NCBI GenBank assembly: GCA_009829735.1
Contig: CM020620.1
Coordinates: forward strand, 16,450,354-16,514,353
Direction of reading: 5' to 3'
Length of the DNA: 64,000 nucleotides
From: Pyropia yezoensis
Taxonomy: Eukaryota > Rhodophyta > Bangiophyceae > Bangiales > Bangiaceae
Both the position numbers and the translations under genes were made by a program. The notes under the pieces are model-generated. The model ran no database searches and was not told the DNA's origin. It was given only the letters and a program-made list of their open reading frames with translations. Below are positions 31,226 to 40,372 of the stretch, one piece after another; position 1 is the first letter of the stretch, and every line of letters begins with the position of its first letter.

Positions 31226-34200
31226 TCACGTTGAGGGAGGGCTGTTAGGGTCTATCTCGTTCCGGGCACAGTACGCCCGGACCTTCTCAGCAGGAAGGTC
31301 CTCCACATACTCCCACGTATCATCCTTGGCTTTGTAGCCAAACCAACGCACCCTCAACATGAGGCGGTCAGTATCCTCATCCCAGCCGTGGTCGATGAAC
31401 TTGTCGAACACGTACTCCTGCGGGCCCTGTTTGGCTGCAGGCAGCGAGGGCAGGCGCCACGTTTTCAAAGCACGCGCCCAAGCTGGGTCGCCTGCAGGGG
31501 GTGGTGCAACTTTGACCACGTCCTGTCCGTTCACTGTGCGGACCCCATCGTCACTTTCGATGGTGAAGCGCCGCCCATCAGTACGAAGGACCTGGTACGG
31601 CCCTTTCGTCTGGAACACCAACTTACCCCCAGTTGGGGTGTGTGAGTGGACCAATACCCAGTCACCCTGCTCGGGGACATGCTTGGCGTTGCGCACCTTT
31701 TTGTCAAAGGTACGCTTGTAGCGCTTTTGTGCTTTGTCCATCTCAGCCCTGACTTTAGGGATGAGGTTTTCAAGCCTAGCAGCGAACTCCGCCTTACTCT
31801 CAGTAGGAGTGGGCGTACTGCCACCATCCTCCCTAGTTGGGAGCGGCCGCCGCACGGCAATAGACCGCACGCGACGGGGGGTCACAAAAGCGAGGGGTAC
31901 TTCCCCTGTAGATGAGTAAACCTGCGAATTGTAGGCAGTGGTCAGAATAGAAATGTATTGGTCCCACGTCTTCACGTGCTCACTCACATAATGGCGCAGC
32001 TGCCTAACAATAGTTTTGTTGAAGCGCTCCACCTGCCCATTAGTTTGTGGGTGGTAGGGGGTGGCATAGTTTGCCTTAACCCCCAACATATCCAGCACTC
32101 CTTGAAACAGTACAGACGCAAATTGCGGTCCATTGTCCGATAGTGTACTATCCGGAATGCCATACGCGGCAACCCAGTGATCTAGGAAGGCTGACACGAC
32201 CGACATGGCCGTGATCTCTGCCAGTGGGATCGCTCGCGTAAGTTTCGTGAAGCGGTCACAGATGACCAGGAGGTACTGGTTGCCCTCCTCGGTCACTGGC
32301 AGTGGCCCAAGGATGTCCATCGCCAACGCGGCGAAGGGCTCCTTGGCCGGGAACAATAGCATAGCCGTAGTAGGCCGCCGTTCCATCAGACGGTTCTGTG
32401 CACAACTTGTGCAGGCAGCCACCCAACTGTAGATGTCCACCACCATGGACGGCCAGTAGTACCTGGTCCTCAGGGTCTGGTACAGTTTACTAGACCCCAG
32501 GTGTCCACCCGTGGGAGCGTTATGCTCCCTCTCAAGGATACTGTCCTTGAGGGATGCGGGGACGACAAGTTGTTCGGTCCCCTGGAATACCCCCCTCCTC
32601 ATGAGGAGGCCATCGTCTCCCAGGAAGAACCGCGTCTCCGCCACTGTATCCAGGGTATCCCTCTGCGACTTGCAGAAGGGATCCTCGGCCTGGGCCTTCA
32701 CTACTTCGTCCAGGGACAGGGGCAAGTACTTCTTGTTCCCTGGCGCCTCGGGATTCAACGCCTGACCCGAGCGCGTGACTACCCCCACGATGGGGATGTC
32801 CTCATCGACTGGGGTGGTGTCCAGTCCCTCGGTAGGTACCCGAGAGAGGCCGTCGGCAAGGGCATGTTGCCTGCCAGGTCGGTACTCAATATCAAAGTTG
32901 AAGGGTGCAAGTCGCACCCTCCACCGGTTGAGACGAGTGTTCGTACAGTCCGTCTTGAAGATGAACTGCAACGCGCGGTGGTCACAGCGGATGAGGAACT
33001 TCTCACCCTCTAGGTAGTGACGAAGTGACGTCACCGCCCATACCACTGCGAGTCCTTCCAACTCGGTGACTCCGTAGTTCTTCTCGGCCGAGTTTAGCCC
33101 CTTGCTGAAGTATCCCACCGGCAAGTGCTCCTTGTCCGGCTGTTGCTGAAGCAACACACAACCAAGTTGGTCGTAGCTAGCGTCCACATCCAGGATGTAG
33201 TGGCCTCCCAACCTGGGAATAGCCAGGATAGGGGGCTTCAGCAGAAGGTCCCGAAGAGTCTCAAAGGATTCCTGCTCCACCCGACTTGGGGGAGGCAGGT
33301 TCTTCGGTAGCGTTGAGCTCACTAACTCATTCAACGGCTTCGCCACTTTGGCGAAGCCCTTAGTGAAGCGTCGGTACACGTTACACATCCCGAGGAAGCT
33401 CCTCATCTGGGTCTGGGTCCGGGGGTACTGAGCCTTGCGGATGGCCCTCAAGTTTTTCTCGTTGACACTGAGACGCCCCGGACGGACAACATGTCCCAAG
33501 TACTCCACCTCTTGAGTGAAGAGGTGGCACTTACTCGCCTTCAGTGACACTCCGGCGTCAGCAAGTAGCTTGAACACCTGGCCAAGATGGCCAATGTGTT
33601 CCTCCGGACTTCGGGAGAACACAATGATATCGTCTAGGTACACGAGACAGATCTGCCACCGTACTCCGGCCAGAATCATGTCCATAGCGCGCTGGAAAGT
33701 TGCCGGCGCGTTACACAGGCCAAACGGTAGACGCTTGCACTGGTAGGTACCACAGTGACAGGTAAACGTAGTTTTATGCCTGTCCTCCGGGGCAATGGGA
33801 ATTTGCCAGTACCCCGCGTTACAGTCCAGGGTGGAGAACACGTTTGCCTCCCCCAGAGAGTCCAGACAGTCATCCATCCGAGGTAGGGGATAACTATCCT
33901 TCACCGTGCTCTCGTTGAGCTTACGGTAGTCGATACAGAACCGGGGGGTCCCATCAACTTTGGGGACGATCACCACCGGACTCGCCCACTCGGCGTTGCT
34001 GGCCTCGATCACATCGAGGGCCTCCATGCGAGCAACTTGCTCCTTAACGAGGGCCCTTGAACGGGGTCCCCCCCTATACGGTTGTTGGCGTATAGGGGGC
34101 GCACCGGGTTTCAACTCGATCCGGTGTTGGGTAGCTCTCATGAGTCCCAATTGACCATCCCACAACTTGTGATATTGGTCCAAGAGGCGTTCAACTTGAA

Positions 34201-35209
34201 CCCTCAACCTGGGTGGAACACCCTCCATGTTTACCTGGGACCGAGGAGAGGCGGCCGACTTGGCTTGATGCTTCTCCTTTCCGGACTTCGGGTCGCTACT
34301 TGCGCCCGCGCTGAGGGTGACCGCTACTACCGGTCCCTCGTGTTGGTCGATATAGCCGAACTTGGCCCCCGACTTGAAGAACTTGGGCGACGAGCTCAGG
34401 TTCATCACCTGGATCCTCCACGGGACTCCGGCTTTGGAGTCCATCGTGCCAAGGGCAACATGCACTTGGTGCTTGCGAGCAAGACGGGGGTTAGGGTGCA
34501 CCAACCCGTTCCCCGCATAATCAGTTACAACATCCACGTGCGCCACCGAGTTGGGGGGCAACATGACTTTACGGGCTAAACGCAGAGTAGCAGTAAACCC
34601 TTCCCTCACAGAACAAACAGGCTTCGACTGTGAAACTGTCACAGGAGCCACAGACTTTCCCTTACCAAGGATGGGGATAGTCTCCCCATTCATCAACTTG
34701 ACCCAGTACTCAGGGCCACAAATCAAAGGCACTTGTGTTACGACATAAGGGGTACCCAGAAGCAGGGGTACCGATATATTCTCAACTACACCATAGGTCA
34801 CGTCGACCTCATGGGTCCCCAACCGAGTTGGTAGGGTCACGGCACCAACGATGGGAAGTACCCCACCATTGATATCGATCAGATGGTCAGCTTTAGACTT
34901 CCAGCGTTGGAGCCTCATCCCCTTTGGTAATAGCGACTTGCGTATCAAGGAGGCTCCTGACCCGGTATCAAGTACGATACGGGCACAACAGGCGCGGCCG
35001 GGGGCAAGTTGCACCCGTCCAGCCACCTGGAAGTTCTCACCCGTCAGCACCGCGATGACCCGACGTGGGTTTACGTTCTTGGGAAGTCCCACCCGAGGTG
35101 GGCGGACTCCCTTAGGTCGCCGCAGTATCCGACACGGTTGGTTCGTCCTCTTGGCCCACTTGGCCGAGGCTGCCGTTGTGAGCTTCGGACGACCAGCTCC
35201 AACGGTCAT
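31226..35209 (-). CDS. pol: Pol polyprotein of element B, intact
   Basis: 1327 residues. Protease LDTGSGAS (about residue 81) matures the polyprotein. RT has the catalytic YLDD (about 524-527). RNase H shows the DVDASYDQ Asp (about 672) and CDHRALQF. The integrase has the HHCC finger (REHNAPTGGH...CTSCAQN), the DDE core (AMDILG, SDNGPQFAS, E of GQVERFNKT) and a C-terminal chromodomain (YVFDKFIDHGWDEDTDRLML...DDTWEYVEDL, about 1262-1320). Chromodomain-bearing integrases (chromoviruses) are known to direct insertion to particular chromatin marks. The start ATG (35207-35209) overlaps the gag TGA in ATGA. No in-frame stop or missing catalytic residue is visible, so activity is plausible. Confidence 0.96.
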   Translation of the reverse strand: MTVGAGRPKLTTAASAKWAKRTNQPCRILRRPKGVRPPRVGLPKNVNPRRVIAVLTGENFQVAGRVQLAPGRACCARIVLDTGSGASLIRKSLLPKGMRLQRWKSKADHLIDINGGVLPIVGAVTLPTRLGTHEVDVTYGVVENISVPLLLGTPYVVTQVPLICGPEYWVKLMNGETIPILGKGKSVAPVTVSQSKPVCSVREGFTATLRLARKVMLPPNSVAHVDVVTDYAGNGLVHPNPRLARKHQVHVALGTMDSKAGVPWRIQVMNLSSSPKFFKSGAKFGYIDQHEGPVVAVTLSAGASSDPKSGKEKHQAKSAASPRSQVNMEGVPPRLRVQVERLLDQYHKLWDGQLGLMRATQHRIELKPGAPPIRQQPYRGGPRSRALVKEQVARMEALDVIEASNAEWASPVVIVPKVDGTPRFCIDYRKLNESTVKDSYPLPRMDDCLDSLGEANVFSTLDCNAGYWQIPIAPEDRHKTTFTCHCGTYQCKRLPFGLCNAPATFQRAMDMILAGVRWQICLVYLDDIIVFSRSPEEHIGHLGQVFKLLADAGVSLKASKCHLFTQEVEYLGHVVRPGRLSVNEKNLRAIRKAQYPRTQTQMRSFLGMCNVYRRFTKGFAKVAKPLNELVSSTLPKNLPPPSRVEQESFETLRDLLLKPPILAIPRLGGHYILDVDASYDQLGCVLLQQQPDKEHLPVGYFSKGLNSAEKNYGVTELEGLAVVWAVTSLRHYLEGEKFLIRCDHRALQFIFKTDCTNTRLNRWRVRLAPFNFDIEYRPGRQHALADGLSRVPTEGLDTTPVDEDIPIVGVVTRSGQALNPEAPGNKKYLPLSLDEVVKAQAEDPFCKSQRDTLDTVAETRFFLGDDGLLMRRGVFQGTEQLVVPASLKDSILEREHNAPTGGHLGSSKLYQTLRTRYYWPSMVVDIYSWVAACTSCAQNRLMERRPTTAMLLFPAKEPFAALAMDILGPLPVTEEGNQYLLVICDRFTKLTRAIPLAEITAMSVVSAFLDHWVAAYGIPDSTLSDNGPQFASVLFQGVLDMLGVKANYATPYHPQTNGQVERFNKTIVRQLRHYVSEHVKTWDQYISILTTAYNSQVYSSTGEVPLAFVTPRRVRSIAVRRPLPTREDGGSTPTPTESKAEFAARLENLIPKVRAEMDKAQKRYKRTFDKKVRNAKHVPEQGDWVLVHSHTPTGGKLVFQTKGPYQVLRTDGRRFTIESDDGVRTVNGQDVVKVAPPPAGDPAWARALKTWRLPSLPAAKQGPQEYVFDKFIDHGWDEDTDRLMLRVRWFGYKAKDDTWEYVEDLPAEKVRAYCARNEIDPNSPPST

Positions 35210-37152
35210 TCGTTTCCCGCCGACTTGGCGTCCGAATCTGAGGGCGAAGGGGACGACGACGAGTCCGAGGACGACGTGTCCGCCCCCTCCGTCGAGGGTG
35301 TGGCGACCGCCACCACTGGTCGAGACCCACCCTCGCGGCGTGAACGCACTTCGTTCGTAGCCGACTTCTTACTCGCATTCCTAACAAGCTGTTGGATGCG
35401 TTTACTCAACTTGGGGCAATCATATGCCCAGTGACCATCGGAGTTGCAGTTCCAACACCGATGATCAGTTCCCGGAGGGGTCTTCCCAACTGGGGAAGAC
35501 GACGAGGTACCTTGGGAAGTTCCCACGGCAGCTACCACCCTCTCCTTGCGGATTCGGCGTGCCTCTCGCAACTCTCTGGCCTGGCGCGCCTCTTCCCGTT
35601 CCTTGGCCAACTCGGCCTGACGCTCCTGGCGTTGTTCCTCCCGCAACTTGCGGTAGGCCTCGCCTCTGCGGTAGGCGAACCTAGCCAACTCGGCCAGGGT
35701 CGCCCGGGCAGTGTTATGCTCCCGGGTCTCCATCCGGACTGACCAGTGGAGTCCTTCCACAAACCGACTCTTCACCACAGCTTGTGGATGAAGAAACCCA
35801 CAAAGATTGTTGAGCTTACGGACTCGCTCCGCAAAGGACAACTCGTCCTCCGCCTCTTCCTGATGGGCTTGCGTAAACTCCTCGACTTGAGAAGCCAACG
35901 CCGCTTCATCAACCATGGCCCTCAACAACCAGTTGACGAGCTCCAAATAGGACGTCACCTCCCCAGCGCCTCCACTTGAGGAGCTGGGCATGACGGACAT
36001 AAGTTCTGTCCGCAGGTCTCCCTTCGTAAACTCCTGTAGCATGTAAAAAGCCATGCCTTCACTTATGGCATTGTCGTCACAGGCTTTTGTGAAACGACGT
36101 AGGAACTCAAAGACACGGAGGGGGGGAGTTCCATCCCACTCCGCTCTGTGCCCAAAAGAATGAAGTGCATTCTTCTTGGCACGGCCCATGGCTCGGGCCT
36201 GGTCAGGACCATACGCCACCGACTTGTTGTGGAGGGCGTAGGTCTCACAGTCAAAGATCCTCTGGTAGACCGGGTTGGCTACCTGGATCTTGGGCGGCAC
36301 CTCACGTTGAGGGAACAGCCGCTGTGGCACTGGGGTAAGTCCACCCTCAGTGCCTGTAGTCTGGTACGGCGAGCTTGGTGTAGCCGCCGGCGTTTCCGAG
36401 GGGAACTCCCCCGTGAAGGGCGTACGCCCCACCGCGTATGGTGTGGCTCCCTCGTTGGGAGTCACAGGTGTCGCCCCCAGTTCGGGGCGACCCGAGATAG
36501 GCGTGGGGAGGGATTCCCCCTGCGCCTGTGGGCTCGAAAGCCCCAATCCGGTCTGGACATTCAGGCCATCTGGCAAACTCGCTACAATCTGATTCAGAAT
36601 AGTATTCGTCATCGTGACCACCAGGTCCGGCAAAGTCTGCCGCAACACATTGGTCGCCTCCCGACGGACAGTTTCCGCGAGGAGTGGATTGACGACTCCA
36701 GTTGAGTCTCGGTCCGCCTCCGGGAGTCCACCTGAGGGGTAACCACGTTCCTCAGGGGTCTCAACCGGGGGCATGGGCGCGAGCCCATCGCCGACCAACG
36801 GAGGTCCGCCGTCCTCCGAAAGCCTAGTTGGCGATGGCTCCATGCCAAAGTTGGCTCCAACCCGAGTGGAACTCGCGGGGACAGTCCTCACCCCTTGGGA
36901 CGTTCCCGTTGAGTATACCACGCGGTGGCCAGACTTCGGCCCACCCACGTCAGAAGTGTCACCCGAGTGAACTCCCGACTGAGTCGGGGTGGCCTGTTGC
37001 CCGCCCGCACTTCCAGTCCTGCTGGCTTGAGGGACCTCTAGTCCCTCTGCGACCCCAGGTAAACCCACCTGTGTCTCACCAGTATTCAAAGGCACTGAAG
37101 TACGTGCGTCACCCGTGTACTCCCCGGACGACGGGGGGTCCGAGCTAGCCAT
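35206..37152 (-). CDS. gag: Gag of element B, intact
   Basis: 648 residues starting at MASSDPPSSGEY, the same length as in A1 and A3. The capsid-like region and one CCHC knuckle (CWNCNSDGHWAYDC) are intact, followed by an acidic Ser-rich tail. Differences from A1 are concentrated in a short linker at about residues 210-275 (for example GRPELGATP against GRPEQGATP, and SSPYQTTGTEGGL against SAPRRTTGTVGEL), while the flanking parts are nearly identical. Confidence 0.95.
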   Translation of the reverse strand: MASSDPPSSGEYTGDARTSVPLNTGETQVGLPGVAEGLEVPQASRTGSAGGQQATPTQSGVHSGDTSDVGGPKSGHRVVYSTGTSQGVRTVPASSTRVGANFGMEPSPTRLSEDGGPPLVGDGLAPMPPVETPEERGYPSGGLPEADRDSTGVVNPLLAETVRREATNVLRQTLPDLVVTMTNTILNQIVASLPDGLNVQTGLGLSSPQAQGESLPTPISGRPELGATPVTPNEGATPYAVGRTPFTGEFPSETPAATPSSPYQTTGTEGGLTPVPQRLFPQREVPPKIQVANPVYQRIFDCETYALHNKSVAYGPDQARAMGRAKKNALHSFGHRAEWDGTPPLRVFEFLRRFTKACDDNAISEGMAFYMLQEFTKGDLRTELMSVMPSSSSGGAGEVTSYLELVNWLLRAMVDEAALASQVEEFTQAHQEEAEDELSFAERVRKLNNLCGFLHPQAVVKSRFVEGLHWSVRMETREHNTARATLAELARFAYRRGEAYRKLREEQRQERQAELAKEREEARQARELREARRIRKERVVAAVGTSQGTSSSSPVGKTPPGTDHRCWNCNSDGHWAYDCPKLSKRIQQLVRNASKKSATNEVRSRREGGSRPVVAVATPSTEGADTSSSDSSSSPSPSDSDAKSAGNE

Positions 37153-37271
37153 GTTGGCTAACGATCCGTATGACACGGTCCAAGTCCACCGTTCCTCTGA
37201 GACAGAGGGCCCCCTACACCCGGGTGCACCCGGAGGTAAAGTTTACCTCTGTCCCCTGCTGCTCCACCAAA

Positions 37272-37739
37272 TGTGGCAAAAACCTCTCGCACACACAGTA
37301 CCCAAGTTGGGGCGGTGTGCGAGGGCTGCCTCCCGTGTCGGGGGAACCGGAAGAAGTGCAAGTCGCACACACTCTATCCCTGTTGTGGGGCAATCCCCCC
37401 ACGGACAAACAAGAAGATGGTGTGTGGTCCAACAGTTTCTTGGTCGGGACGGGGACGCAGGGCCAAGCCCCGCTGTCCCTCCCCTTATCCCCCCAGGGTC
37501 CACTCAGAATCTCGCCACTCAGAATCTCCCACCCCAGCACCTGCCCACCGGGCCACACGAAAATTCAAGACGATAAATGCAGAAAACCCTCAAATCCAAG
37601 TTGGATTTACTACTAAGCTAACTATCCCGAACTTAGGGAATATGGACCCAAATGCAGGGGGAGGAACGGACCAGGCTAGTGGCCTGCCGCCCCTTGCATG
37701 GCACGTGTTGCCCCCTACCTGGGGGTCAATACTGCCACA
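37272..37739 (-). mobile_element. 5' LTR of element B
   Basis: 468 bp, identical to the left LTR except for two single-base differences (in AACC(A/T)CTCGC and GGA(C/T)CAGG). The primer binding site TGGTGGAGCAGC follows on the minus strand at 37269. The AGTTC target duplication follows at 37740-37744. Confidence 0.95.
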
Positions 37740-37921
37740 AGTTCCACGCTCTTCAGCCGCACGCCGCGCGATATGGCCCTTGAACGCTCCGCCGCAGCTT
37801 TCCTCAACGCCCGTCTAACGGTCCACATGCCGGCCTCATCCAGGTCAGCGGACCTGTCCCGAACACGTGGTCCCTCCACGACGTCCTCGTTCGCCCGTCC
37901 GGCTTGACGACGGGTGCCCAT
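37740..37921 (-). pseudogene. Tandem-BRCT protein gene, 5' part, cut off by element B
   Basis: From ATG 37921 the minus strand reads MGTRRQAGRANEDVVEGPRV and on to RGVRLKSVEL, where it meets element B at the AGTTC duplication. The same codons (V-E-L) resume as E-L-N-K-T-S at 28357 on the other side of the element, so the pre-insertion gene was continuous here. The ATG is the first in frame after a stretch open further upstream (FSQVSLRVPA), so an upstream exon or earlier start is possible. Arg-rich N-terminal segment, no domain recognised. Confidence 0.6.
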
Positions 37922-39419
37922 CGCAGGTACTCGAAGTGAGACTTGCGAAAAGAGACAACAGGCGGCGGGGAAGAGAGTGCAAAACGTGGGTGGGGAGGAG
38001 AGAGGGGAGGAAGAGCATGAGGATGGTCCGCTCGCACAGTTCGCTCCATCTTCCCCCCCCCCCCCCCCCGCCCCCCACCCCTATCCCCCGACTCCCCACG
38101 TGCCACACCCACCCTGCGACTGCCACGATCATTATTGGCAGATTGACACTGTCGGTTGGGTACGCACGTGAAAGGGACTGTGAAGGGATCCAAAACGCGG
38201 GTTGCCCTCTCCCACTCCACTGATCTTTCGACAACCCGCTCCTTCGTAGTCGGTTTTTTTCCAGAACAGCGTATGACAGCAGGTTCGGGACGTAATGGTG
38301 GCTGAAAGGGGCAGATCGCGCTCTTCAACTCCGTTGCTGTCTCCTGAGGGAGGGGAGGGTCGCTATTTCGCGGCGCCAGACGCGAGACCGTATGACGTCA
38401 CACACAGACCTATGTTCGATCCCTCCCGTTACCCAGCGGCATCTCCACCCTCGAGATCTCCACCAGGCATCGCACCGCAGGCTCGAAGAGCCATCCGAGT
38501 TCTCCATCAAGCCAGTGCTTCGGGGGGCAGCAGGCGTGGCGATGTCCGTGGCGGGCTCAGCCAAAAAGGCCAGGCGGCAGACCCGGAACAGGCGCGCCGC
38601 CGCGACGTGCGGCGCGGCTGCCAACGCCGACCGAGCGCAGCACGCCAGTCCCCGCTGCGACAAGCGCTACCGCCGCTGCCGCCGCGCCGCTGCCGCGGCC
38701 TCCTCAGCGGCGGCGTCCACATCAACGCATTGGCGGCGGGCACCACAAAGCCTGCGCTGCCGACGCGGACAGTGATCGGTCGGGACACCGCGTCGAGGGT
38801 GCCCGCCGCCAGATCGGCGCCCGTGCGGTCGTCTTTGCCGGTGGCACTGGCGACATGTGCCTCCGCCACCTCGTCGGCGAGCCGCATGGTGGCGGCAGGG
38901 GCGCCCGCTGCCTCCGTCCCGGCCGCCGCCGCGGCGGCGTCAATTGCCCACAGTGAGGTGGGAGGGATCGGCGGCGGGCGGCGCCTGTGGCAGGGTGCCC
39001 GTGGCTGTGGAGGCAGCGGCGGCGGCCAGGGTGGCCACCGCAACGGTCACCGCGGCGGACAGGGTGGTGATGGTGGGGGTGGCTCGGCCCATCTGAGCGC
39101 GACCCCGCCAAGGGCGAGAAACGCCGTAGCGGTGGCAGCGGTGGCGAGTGATGGCGGTGATGGCGTCCTTGGCGGCAGTGTGCTTGGGGCGGATGAGGAG
39201 GGGGGACGAAGAGTGAGAAGGCGCGGCTGGGGCGGCGGCTGCGCTGACGCAAAGTCACTCTACATTGAGTGCCGCCGGTGGGGCTCAGGCTCGGGAAGCC
39301 TCCACCGCGAGGTGGCGGACGGCCACGATGGCGACAAGCCACACGCTCGCGACGGGGTCGGCGCGGGGCCCGACGGGGGGGTCCGCGGCGGCAGCCCCCC
39401 CGGCGTAAGTTCGTCTTAC
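37922..39419. other. GC-rich flank with 17-C run; possible minus-strand exons
   Basis: Contains an uninterrupted C run at 38053-38069. On the minus strand, 38700-38890 encodes a protein-like segment (MRLADEVAEAHVASATGKDD followed by TLDAVSRPITVRVGSAGFVV) without a recognised domain. It may be a downstream exon of the candidate gene at 39420-39700. Frames elsewhere look compositional. Confidence 0.3.
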
Positions 39420-39700
39420 CCGACGGTAAAGGTGTTGTTGAGGACCCAAGGCGTGAGCGGGTTGGCCAGCACCACCCATGGCGGCGGCATCCCCGGGAGG
39501 GCACGCAGCTGGAAGCGTTGGCAATCGGCATCCGCCCCACTCCCGCCGGCTGTCGCCCGCGCCACCACAAAGACGTCCACTGCGTGCGAGCGGGGGGTGC
39601 AGCCGAGCCGCAACCGCTGCTCCGGATGTTGGAGGCGAACGAACTGGGCACCGCGAGGCCCCAGCTCGGTGACCCACTCAGCTCGGTGACCCACTCGACC
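39420..39700 (-). CDS. Candidate exon of an unidentified gene
   Basis: The minus strand reads VTELGPRGAQFVRLQHPEQR, then HAVDVFVVARATAGGSGADA and WVVLANPLTPWVLNNTFTVG. It ends at CGG|GTAAGA (intron from 39419), a strong donor. The text has normal hydrophobic patterning compared with surrounding frames. The upstream boundary is unclear; the frame stays open to about 40048. No family recognised. Confidence 0.3.
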
Positions 39701-40150
39701 ACGACGCCCCCACCACCCCGCCCCGCCATCACCTCCCACCCTCGTCCCGTCGCTGCCGCTGGCAGCGGCGGCGGGAAAAAAGAGCAACTCCATCGGCGGC
39801 AGCGGCGGCGGCATCGGCGGCAGCCTAGCGTGCTCCTCGCTGGCCGCTGGCACAGCGCGGGTGGCGGTAGCGGCTGCGGCGATAATCGCGGCTGTTTTTC
39901 CCGTCGGGGCTGGCGGGCGGCTGGCGGCCCGCGCCGCCGACGCGCGGCGGGCGGGGGCCGCAAGGACCGCGGCGACGGCGACGTCCTGCGCCAGCAAAAA
40001 GAAGGACGTCATAGACACAGCAAAGCATAAACGACATGGACACAGCAAAACACAAACGTCATGGACACAAGCCTGTCGGATGAGCTAACGTGCTACAAAT
40101 GCGCACCACCTGAATGCCCCCCACCACGCACACATCCTCTTGGCAACCCC

Positions 40151-40300
40151 TCAACGATTGATGGCGATGTAGGCGTCACCGAAGTCCGCCACGATCTCCT
40201 CGCCAACGCTGATGTCCTACGTCACAACCAACTTGAGCACCACGGGAACAAGCAGCTGCTCACTCGAACAGACGGGGTCGTACAGCCGGCCATGTCGTCT
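40151..40300 (-). pseudogene. SET-domain-like C-terminal fragment with in-frame TAG
   Basis: The minus strand reads LLVPVVLKLVVT, a TAG at 40217-40219, then DISVGEEIVADFGDAYIAINR and a TGA at 40151-40153. The DI..GEEI..DFG..Y pattern is that of the end of SET (protein lysine methyltransferase) domains, in which this segment follows the NH.C.PN motif. That motif is not visible upstream in this frame, so only the tail is preserved. The TAG sits where a basic residue is usual. Could also be an exon with a nearby intron; a short motif, hence moderate confidence. Confidence 0.4.
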
Positions 40301-40372
40301 GCCGCGTACGACGGTTTGTTGTCCACACCAACCTAGACCCACCCATTTGCCAGCCGCCTCAGTCAATATACT

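Larger units (their letters stand above)
28353..37744 (-). mobile_element. Complete gypsy element B (9382 bp, 28358-37739) with AGTTC target duplication
   Basis: TGTGGCA at 28358 and TGCCACA at 37739 bound the element. The 5 bp outside each end are AGTTC (28353-28357 and 37740-37744). The two 468-bp LTRs (28358-28825 and 37272-37739) differ at only two positions (99.6% identity), so insertion is recent. All three large ORFs are intact: gag (648 aa), pol (1327 aa) and an opposite-strand ORF (647 aa). PBS and PPT are present. It is the best candidate in the window for an autonomous copy. It lies within the tandem-BRCT gene in the same transcriptional orientation. Confidence 0.96.
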
